Shown here one piece after another: positions 58,190 through 64,000 of a stretch of 64,000 bases of DNA. Each line of letters begins with the position of its first letter. Positions within the stretch are counted from its first letter, which is position 1. The notes under the pieces are model-generated. The model saw only the letters and a list, made by a program, of their open reading frames with translations, did no database searches and was not told the origin of the DNA. Position numbers and translations under genes: made by a program. The DNA lies in NCBI RefSeq assembly GCF_042646165.1, contig NZ_JBHRTC010000029.1; one strand, given 5' to 3'. This DNA comes from Microbaculum marinum (lineage in GTDB: Bacteria; Pseudomonadota; Alphaproteobacteria; Rhizobiales; Tepidamorphaceae).

Positions 58190-59125
58190 CTAGCTCGGAG
58201 GCTGAATGATCGCTTGCGGCCTGTTCACCAGATAGATTCCGAGGGCGACCAGGACAAGAGCCAGCAGCAGGCGCCAGCTCACCGGTTCACCGAGCAGCAG
58301 GCCGCCGAACATCACCCCGAAAACTGGCGTGAGAAAGGTGAACGACGTCAGCCGCGACGCCGGGTAGTGGCGGACAAGCCAGAACCAGATGAGGAACGTC
58401 ACCGCAACGACGAAAAGCACCTGGAAACTGAAGGCGGCGATGACAACGGGCGTGACGTCGCGAATGAACGGCCCGAACAGGGGAGATGCGGGCAACAGGA
58501 CGATAGCGGCGACGACGAGCTGGTACAGCAGCACCTTCTCCGGCTTTGTGGTCCGCAACGACGTGGTCTTGATGACGATCGTCGTGGCGCCCCAAAGGAC
58601 CGCGGCGATCAGACAGAGGAAGTCTCCAAAAAGCGCTTCGGGCCCGGGCAGGCTGAGCTTGTCGGAGAACACGATGATGACGCCGCAGAACGCCAGCGCG
58701 AGACCGAAGAAGCCGATCGCGTTCATTCGCTCGCCGGGGATCAGGAAGTGGGCGCCGAGCGCCACCACGAACGGCATGGTGTAGACGAACACGACGCCGC
58801 GCGACGCAGTCGTATAGTCGAGACCGAAGGTGATGAACCCGAACTCGACGCCGAACAGCACGCCGACGGCGATGCCGGGCAAGAGAGTGCCGTCGCGCTC
58901 GAAGAGCCTGATCCTCCGGAACATGCACCAGCCGAAAACGAGGATCGCCCCGAGCGCGAACCGCACCCCCGACTGAAACACCGGCTGCAGGCCCTGGTTC
59001 GCTACCTTGATCGATACGTGATTGAGCCCCCACGCGAGGCACAGGAACACCAGGGTCCCGCCCGCCAGCAGGTCCAGGCGACTTCGTATTCCGTCCGAAT
59101 CCACGGTTGCCGCGCCTATAGCCAT
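58190..59125 (-). CDS. EamA/DMT family transporter
   Basis: 311-residue membrane protein with ten predicted helices in two EamA repeats: FLCLAWGLNHVSIKVANQG at helix 1 and LTPVFGVMFGGLLLGEPVSW near the end. Substrate unknown. It lies 3 bases after rluC and thus interrupts the usual rluC-HAD-ATP12 series. It is not a recent duplicate of the EamA gene at 18789: helix sequences differ throughout. Confidence 0.9.
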   Translation of the reverse strand: MAIGAATVDSDGIRSRLDLLAGGTLVFLCLAWGLNHVSIKVANQGLQPVFQSGVRFALGAILVFGWCMFRRIRLFERDGTLLPGIAVGVLFGVEFGFITFGLDYTTASRGVVFVYTMPFVVALGAHFLIPGERMNAIGFFGLALAFCGVIIVFSDKLSLPGPEALFGDFLCLIAAVLWGATTIVIKTTSLRTTKPEKVLLYQLVVAAIVLLPASPLFGPFIRDVTPVVIAAFSFQVLFVVAVTFLIWFWLVRHYPASRLTSFTFLTPVFGVMFGGLLLGEPVSWRLLLALVLVALGIYLVNRPQAIIQPPS

Positions 59126-59128
59126 TGT

Positions 59129-60124
59129 TCAGCCCTCCCCTGCCGTCCCGTCGGTTCTCACCTCGAATCCCAGCACCGAGAAGCTGGTCTTCATATGCGC
59201 CGGCAGGGGCGCGGTGACGTCGATCTGCTTGCCGGTCGAAGGATGCTTGAAAGTGATGCGCCGCGCATGCAGGTGAAGCCGTGGCTCGATGGCCTCCGGC
59301 AACTCGGCCTCCGACCTGTACTTCTGATCGCCGACGATCGGATGCCCGATGATCGCCATGTGGGCGCGCAGCTGGTGCTGCCGTCCGGTGACGGGCTTCA
59401 GCGACATCCAGGCGAATTTCTGGGCCGCGTGATCGACCACCGAATAGTGCGTCACTGCGGACTGGGCCTCTTCCTGTTCGCCGGCTCGCGCGGCGCGGAC
59501 CCGCTCGCCTTCGGGGCTCTGCGCCTTGACCAGTGCCGCATCCACCTTGCCCTGCGGGGGCCGTGGCACACCGGTGACGAGCGCCCAGTAGATCTTGCGC
59601 ACCGAGCGCGTCTGGAACAGCTTGCCCATCCTGGCAGCCATCGAGCGCCGTTTGGCCACGACGAGGACGCCGGACGTATCCCGGTCGAGACGGTGCACGA
59701 GCCGCGGCCGGTCGTCGGCGCCGGTGGCAAGTCCGGCGAGAAGTCCGTCGATGTGACGTTGGGTCCTTGTGCCGCCCTGCACCGCGATCCCCGAGGGCTT
59801 GTTGAGGATCAGCAGTTCGCCATCCTCATACAGCACCATCGAGTGAAGGAACCGGCGATCGCTCTCCGACAGGGCCTGCGGCCGGGGAGCTGGTCGTTCG
59901 TCATCTTCAGCAATGGGCGGAACGCGGATCGACTGGCCGGCAGACAGCCGGTCTGCAGCCTTTGCCCGAGCGCCGTCGATCCGGACTTGCCCCGTACGCA
60001 GCAACTTCTGCAGACGCCCTTGCGTGACCTGCGGAAATCGCTGCCGGAACCACCGGTCGAGGCGCATTCCCGCCTCCTCCGGACCGACGTCCAGGTGTCG
60101 GACACCGCTCACGACGTGAGCCAT
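59129..60124 (-). CDS. RluC/RluD-type 23S rRNA pseudouridine synthase
   Basis: 331-residue RNA-modifying enzyme. An S4 RNA-binding domain (MRLDRWFRQRFPQVTQGRLQKLL) is followed by the catalytic domain with HRLDRDTSGVLVVAK, which has the catalytic aspartate, and KPVTGRQHQLRAHMAIIGHPIVGD. The RluC-like label comes from the S4 domain and HRLDRDTSG motif. Its start overlaps the end of crcB by 16 bases. Confidence 0.93.
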   Translation of the reverse strand: MAHVVSGVRHLDVGPEEAGMRLDRWFRQRFPQVTQGRLQKLLRTGQVRIDGARAKAADRLSAGQSIRVPPIAEDDERPAPRPQALSESDRRFLHSMVLYEDGELLILNKPSGIAVQGGTRTQRHIDGLLAGLATGADDRPRLVHRLDRDTSGVLVVAKRRSMAARMGKLFQTRSVRKIYWALVTGVPRPPQGKVDAALVKAQSPEGERVRAARAGEQEEAQSAVTHYSVVDHAAQKFAWMSLKPVTGRQHQLRAHMAIIGHPIVGDQKYRSEAELPEAIEPRLHLHARRITFKHPSTGKQIDVTAPLPAHMKTSFSVLGFEVRTDGTAGEG

Positions 60125-60507
60125 CGCATGAGCCAGAGCCCCACGAACACTGCCATGATGGAAGCGACAACCGTCGCAACGGCGTAGCCAATCGCGGTGA
60201 GAACGGCGCCGCGCTCCCAGATCACGGCGAAATCCAGTGAGAATGCCGAGAAAGTCGTGAACCCTCCGAGCAGACCGGTTGCCAGGAACAGCCGGGCGGT
60301 TTGCGAGGAGCCGAGTGGCATCCAGCGGATCAGCCCGCCGATCATCAGTCCCATCACCAGGCAGCCGACAACGTTGACGATGAACGTGCCCCAGGGAAAC
60401 CCCGGTCCCAGCAGCCGCAGTGCCGCCAGATTGACCAGGTGGCGTCCGCCGGCGCCGATTGCTCCGCCGCCGGCAACGACCAGAAAATGCACCAGGGCTG
60501 TGGACAT
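60109..60507 (-). CDS. crcB: Fluoride channel CrcB/Fluc
   Basis: 132-residue, four-helix fluoride exporter of the inner membrane that works as an inverted dimer. GAIGAGGRHLVN, FPWGTFIVNVVGCLVMG and LLGGFTTFSAFSLDFAV contain the residues of the Fluc pore (asparagine, phenylalanine box, TFS). No fluoride riboswitch was recognised in the 139 bases upstream. It is co-transcribed with rluC. Confidence 0.95.
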   Translation of the reverse strand: MSTALVHFLVVAGGGAIGAGGRHLVNLAALRLLGPGFPWGTFIVNVVGCLVMGLMIGGLIRWMPLGSSQTARLFLATGLLGGFTTFSAFSLDFAVIWERGAVLTAIGYAVATVVASIMAVFVGLWLMRWLTS

Positions 60508-60646
60508 CTCGGCGTCGAACGATCCTCGGTGGCGAGTGTGAACAGGCAGGCCGGCTTGGCCCGAACCGGGCGCGGGGTCAAGATCCGAACTTTACGGTAT
60601 TCTGCCGTTCTTGAACGGTGAACGGCGGCGAGCGCTCCATTTCCGC

Positions 60647-61978
60647 TCATTCGCCGGTATTTTCGTCGCGGCTGCTGCGGTGCGCGCCGCGCCGTTTCGA
60701 CCAGTAGTCGAGCCGCTTGCGAATCTCCCGCTCGAAACCGCGGTCCGGCGGATCGTAGAAGGTCTGCCGTTGCATCCCGTCGGGAAAGTAGTTCTGGCCC
60801 GAGAATGCGTCTTCCGTATCGTGATCGTACTCGTAACCGGCGCCGTACCCTTCCGATTTCATCAGTTTCGTCGGTGCGTTCAGAATGTGCTTGGGCGGCA
60901 CGAGCGAACCGAACTCGCGCGCCGCGCGGCCGGCGGCGCCGAAGGCGACATAGGAGGCGTTCGATTTCGGCGCGGTAGCCATGTAGAGGACTGCTTCGGC
61001 GATCGCGAGTTCGCCCTCGGGGCTTCCGAGGAAGTCGTAGGCGTCCTTGGCCGCGTTCGCGATCAGGAGCGCCTGGGGATCGGCAAGCCCGATGTCCTCG
61101 ACACTCATGCGGACGACGCGGCGGGAGATGTAGAGCGGGTTCTCTCCGGCGGCGAACATGCGCGCCAGATAGTAGAGAGCCGCATCCGGATCCGACCCCC
61201 GCACGGATTTGTGCAGGGCCGAAATCAGGTTGTAGTGCCCGTCCTGCCCCTTGTCGTAGATCGGCGCGCGCCGCTGCACCACGTCGCTGAGACCGGCCAC
61301 ATCGAATTCCTCGCCCTCCCGCGACGCGCGATAAAGGTCTTCCACGAGCGTCAGCGCCGCGCGTCCGTCGCCGTCGGCCATGCCGATCAGCGTCTCGCGC
61401 GCGTCCGGAGTGAGCGGAAGCGGCCGGCCCTCGGCCGCCTCGGCGCGTTCCAGCAGGTCCTCGATAGCTGCCGTATCTAGTCTGCGGAAGACGAGCACCT
61501 GTGCCCGCGACAGCAATGCGGCGTTGAGCTCGAAGGAAGGATTTTCGGTCGTCGCTCCGATGAGCGAAACCGTGCCGTCTTCCATGACCGGAAGAAAGCT
61601 GTCCTGCTGGGCGCGATTGAAGCGATGGATTTCGTCGACGAACAGCAGCGTCCCCTGCCCTGCGGCCCGGCGCTGCCGGGCGGTCTCGAAAACCTTCTTG
61701 AGATCCTGCACACCCGAAAAGACCGCCGAAAGCTGTTCGAAGGCGAGTGACGTCGTCCCCGCCAGCAGTCGGGCGACCGTCGTCTTCCCCGTGCCCGGCG
61801 GGCCCCAGAGAATGAGCGAGCCGAGACTGCCGGAGGCAAGCATCCGCGTCAGCGCTCCGTCCGGCCCGACGAGATGGTCCTGACCCACCACCTCGCCGAG
61901 GGTCTTCGGTCGCAGGCGGTCGGCTAGCGGCCGGGGAACATCCCTGTCCATGCCTGCGGCTTCGAACAGCGTGCTCAT
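60647..61978 (-). CDS. rarA: Replication-associated recombination protein RarA (MgsA)
   Basis: 443-residue AAA+ ATPase acting at stalled replication forks. RPKTLGEVVGQDHLVGPDGALTR opens the protein; Walker A is WGPPGTGKTT, Walker B LLFVDEIHRF and sensor GATTENPSF. MAFAxAEN-type motif here reads LYYLARMFAAGENPLYISRR, and GSLVPPKHILNAPTKLMK follows in the C-terminal tetramerisation part. It lies between the DegP-like protease and crcB on the same strand. Confidence 0.95.
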   Translation of the reverse strand: MSTLFEAAGMDRDVPRPLADRLRPKTLGEVVGQDHLVGPDGALTRMLASGSLGSLILWGPPGTGKTTVARLLAGTTSLAFEQLSAVFSGVQDLKKVFETARQRRAAGQGTLLFVDEIHRFNRAQQDSFLPVMEDGTVSLIGATTENPSFELNAALLSRAQVLVFRRLDTAAIEDLLERAEAAEGRPLPLTPDARETLIGMADGDGRAALTLVEDLYRASREGEEFDVAGLSDVVQRRAPIYDKGQDGHYNLISALHKSVRGSDPDAALYYLARMFAAGENPLYISRRVVRMSVEDIGLADPQALLIANAAKDAYDFLGSPEGELAIAEAVLYMATAPKSNASYVAFGAAGRAAREFGSLVPPKHILNAPTKLMKSEGYGAGYEYDHDTEDAFSGQNYFPDGMQRQTFYDPPDRGFEREIRKRLDYWSKRRGAHRSSRDENTGE

Positions 61979-62071
61979 CGCGATGGCCCGCCGGATCGGC
62001 GACCGAAGGAATGTTCAGGCGCCGTCATATCATCGCTTGGGACTGTCGGGATCGGCGCGAAAGCACACACG

Positions 62072-63493
62072 CTATCCCCCGAACACCGAGGAAATCTGCC
62101 GGCCGTCCCGAATAATCGTCACTTTCCATGCCCGCTGCCGGGTGCGGACCAGACCGTCGAGTTCCTCGGTGGAATCGATGACTTCGCCGTTGACCTCGTG
62201 CACCGTGTCGCCGGGCCTGAACCCGACGCTCTGTGCGGCAGAAGATTGTTGCACGGAGACAACGACCACACCGGAAGCCTCGGTATCGAGCGACAGTTCG
62301 TCCGCCACGGCCGGAGAGATATTGGCGACGCGAGCTCCGGCGAGCGGAGAGGGGCCGTCGAGGTCGCGCAGGTCGCGCGGCGGATCTTCGGGCGGGGCGA
62401 CGAGCGCTAGCTTGACGTCGCGGTTCTTGCCGCGGCGGACGACGGTCAGCTCGGTTTCCGTGCCCACCTCCCGGGTCGCCAGGCGATATCGGAACGCGTT
62501 CGGATCGTAGACCTCGCGACCGGCCACGGCCGTTACCACGTCGCCGGTCCTCAGGCCCGCCTCGGCTGCCGGGCCATTGGGGTGAACGTTGCCGACCAGC
62601 ACACCGACCGGCCGCTCCATGCCGAGGCTCTCGGCGATGTCGGGGGTCACCTCCTGAACGCTGGCGCCGAACCACGGACGCTTCAGTTCGCCGCCATTCT
62701 TCGCACCAGCCACCACGAGCCGGACCATATTCGAAGGGATGGCGAAGCCGATGCCCAGCGAACCGCCCGTGCGCGAGTAGATCGCCGAGTTGATGCCGAC
62801 GACGCGTCCGTGCACGTCCAGCAACGCACCGCCCGAATTCCCCGGATTGATCGCCGCGTCCGTCTGGATGAAGAACCCGTAGTCCGAAATGCCTGTCTGC
62901 GTCCGCGCCAGCGCCGAGACGATGCCGCTCGTCACCGTCTGGCCGACGCCGAACGGATTGCCGATCGCCAATACGATGTCCCCCACCTCGAGGCTGTCGG
63001 AATCATCGAATTCCAGCGCCGGAAACGGTCCGTCTCCGTCGAGCCGCAGCACGGCAATGTCCGTGCGCTCGTCGCTCAGCACCACTTCGGCAACGAACTC
63101 GCGGCGGTCCGACAGAGCGACCTTGATCTCGTCGGCGCCCTGGATGACGTGCGCATTGGTGACGACCAGCCCCTCGGGATCGACGATGACGCCGGAACCC
63201 AGCGCGTTCTGGACATGATTGTTGGAGCCGCCCGAGTTCGGGTTTCCGAAGAAGCGGCGGAAGAACGGATCGTCGAATATCGGCGGGAAGTTGGGCCGAC
63301 TGACCACCCGGCTCGTGTAGACGTTGACCACTGCCGGAGCGGCTTCCTTGACGATCGGAGCGTAGGAATAGGTGACGTCTGCCTGACTGCCGGGCACGAC
63401 CTTGGTGGGGGCCGGATCGGATTGGGCGTGAGATTGTCCGCTAAAGGACAGTCCAAGCGCGATGGCAGCGGCAAGCAGGGCAGTACGGGGCAT
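62072..63493 (-). CDS. Periplasmic Do-family (DegP/DegQ-like) serine protease
   Basis: 473-residue exported protease/chaperone. The signal peptide is MPRTALLAAAIALGLSFSG..SHA with cleavage before QSD. The trypsin-like domain has the histidine in VTNAHVIQG, the aspartate in ERTDIAVLRL and the serine in NPGNSGGALL; two PDZ domains follow (GVLVGNVHPNGPAAEAG and GVVVVSVQQSSAAQSVG). The frame opens at 63622, but the ATG at 63493 gives a proper signal peptide. The linker contains NPNSGGSNN. Confidence 0.93.
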   Translation of the reverse strand: MPRTALLAAAIALGLSFSGQSHAQSDPAPTKVVPGSQADVTYSYAPIVKEAAPAVVNVYTSRVVSRPNFPPIFDDPFFRRFFGNPNSGGSNNHVQNALGSGVIVDPEGLVVTNAHVIQGADEIKVALSDRREFVAEVVLSDERTDIAVLRLDGDGPFPALEFDDSDSLEVGDIVLAIGNPFGVGQTVTSGIVSALARTQTGISDYGFFIQTDAAINPGNSGGALLDVHGRVVGINSAIYSRTGGSLGIGFAIPSNMVRLVVAGAKNGGELKRPWFGASVQEVTPDIAESLGMERPVGVLVGNVHPNGPAAEAGLRTGDVVTAVAGREVYDPNAFRYRLATREVGTETELTVVRRGKNRDVKLALVAPPEDPPRDLRDLDGPSPLAGARVANISPAVADELSLDTEASGVVVVSVQQSSAAQSVGFRPGDTVHEVNGEVIDSTEELDGLVRTRQRAWKVTIIRDGRQISSVFGG

Positions 63494-63729
63494 GGAGGGC
63501 TCGTTCTTTATGGCAGCGTCACCGCGCAGATAAGCAAAAAGAACGGCGATGCCAAGGCGGCACGCTCGCGGAAGAAACGGCGCCCGGATGGGACACCGGA
63601 GCCGTCCCACCCCTTCGCGCACCTGAACGGCGGATGAACGCGCGGTTCAGGCTGGGTTCGAGGGACCCCGCGTAGAACCGTCACCGTCAACAGCACGCGG
63701 CACGACCCGCACGACCAGGAGACGGAACA

Positions 63730-64000
63730 ATGACCCGCACGTTCTTCATCGCCACCGCCATCGCCACCACCCTCGGCCTGTCCGCGGTGCCCGCCATGGC
63801 CAACAGCGTCTACCTCAACCAGTACGGCTGGGGCAACGCCGCCGGCGGCGCCCAGGCCGGCCACAACAACACCATCGGCATCCACCAGAACGGCATCTTC
63901 AACGGCGCCGTCAGCCAGCAGCAGGGCAAGAACAACCTCTCGGCGATCGGCCAGAACGGCTTCAACAATTCCGCCGGCACCTGGCAGAAGGGCAAGAACA
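63730..64000 (+). CDS. Curlin-repeat protein (partial, cut by window end)
   Basis: ATG at 63730 with GGAGACGG upstream; no stop before the window end (at least 90 residues). Residues 1-24 are a signal peptide ending PAMA. Then come Asn/Gln/Gly-rich repeats of about 22 residues, such as IGIHQNGIFNGAVSQQQGKN and IGQNGFNNSAGTWQKGKN, with the Q-x-G-x-x-N spacing of curlin amyloid subunits. Probably an extracellular amyloid fibre subunit; export genes (csgG, csgE/F) are not visible here. Confidence 0.85.
   Translation, partial: MTRTFFIATAIATTLGLSAVPAMANSVYLNQYGWGNAAGGAQAGHNNTIGIHQNGIFNGAVSQQQGKNNLSAIGQNGFNNSAGTWQKGKN

Noticed and set aside
57934..58209. 91-residue plus-strand frame between the HAD and EamA genes
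   Set aside because: Arg-rich, no motif, overlaps the ends of both minus-strand genes; not credible as a gene.
60508..60646. Possible fluoride riboswitch upstream of crcB
   Set aside because: The sequence has none of the conserved riboswitch blocks I know, and rarA ends close by.

Overview
This 64 kb, GC-rich window looks like chromosomal DNA of an alphaproteobacterium, most likely Hyphomicrobiales (Rhizobiales). The grounds are a SUF iron-sulfur operon headed by an Irr-type box, the order degP-like protease / rarA / crcB / rluC / HAD phosphatase / ATP12 chaperone, split propionyl-CoA carboxylase subunits, a LiuR-like MerR gene with isovaleryl-CoA dehydrogenase, and MgtE, LipB and RimO of alphaproteobacterial type. 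I do not name a genus. No phage, insertion sequence, integrase or CRISPR array was seen. Coding density is high and gaps over 300 bases are few.

Layout. 0-6 kb: tail of an unidentified gene, parE (topoisomerase IV B), a small alpha/beta hydrolase, a DEAD-box RNA helicase and a soluble GGDEF protein. 6-13.6 kb: a complete minus-strand SUF operon in the order cysteine desulfurase (NifS/IscS class), sufB, a small ABM-like protein, sufC, sufD, sufS, sufT, sufA, with tightly spaced or overlapping genes. 13.7-24 kb: mixed metabolism and transport (COG2945 hydrolase, an orphan methylcrotonyl-CoA carboxylase beta-type subunit, rhodanese, YdcF/ElyC-type protein, two small membrane peptides, DMT exporter, APC permease, aldo/keto reductase, a CDF metal transporter with an enlarged C-terminus). 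24-28 kb: three tandem paralogous membrane diguanylate cyclases of identical length. 28-32 kb: a leucine/acyl-CoA catabolic operon (LiuR-like regulator, thioesterase, AidB-like dehydrogenase, isovaleryl-CoA dehydrogenase). 32-37 kb: lipoprotein GH25 lysozyme and an mgtE / Gfo-Idh-MocA / DegT / GNAT operon that may supply a 2,3-diamino sugar for lipid A. 37-45 kb: LhgO-like oxidase, tRNA-Leu(GAG), lipB, acylphosphatase, a GFA protein, cfa, pccA and an MgtC/DUF4010 membrane protein. 45-54 kb: a WcbI-GSCFA two-domain protein, an MhqO/MhqD-like pair, rimO, an arginase-fold protein with altered metal ligands, fghA and a secreted phytase-like protein. 54-64 kb: pccB, DUF302, the conserved housekeeping chain from ATP12 back to the DegP-like protease, and the start of a curlin-repeat gene cut by the window end.

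Functional threads: iron-sulfur assembly under probable iron/heme control (Irr box); branched-chain amino-acid and odd-chain acyl-CoA breakdown (ivd, carboxyl transferase, pccA, pccB, thioesterase); c-di-GMP signalling (four GGDEF proteins); cell-envelope modification (cfa, GnnA/GnnB-like pair, WcbI-GSCFA, GH25, curlin); and aldehyde/quinone detoxification (fghA, MhqO/MhqD-like pair). All assignments come from reading the sequence and remembered family motifs; no database search was run.
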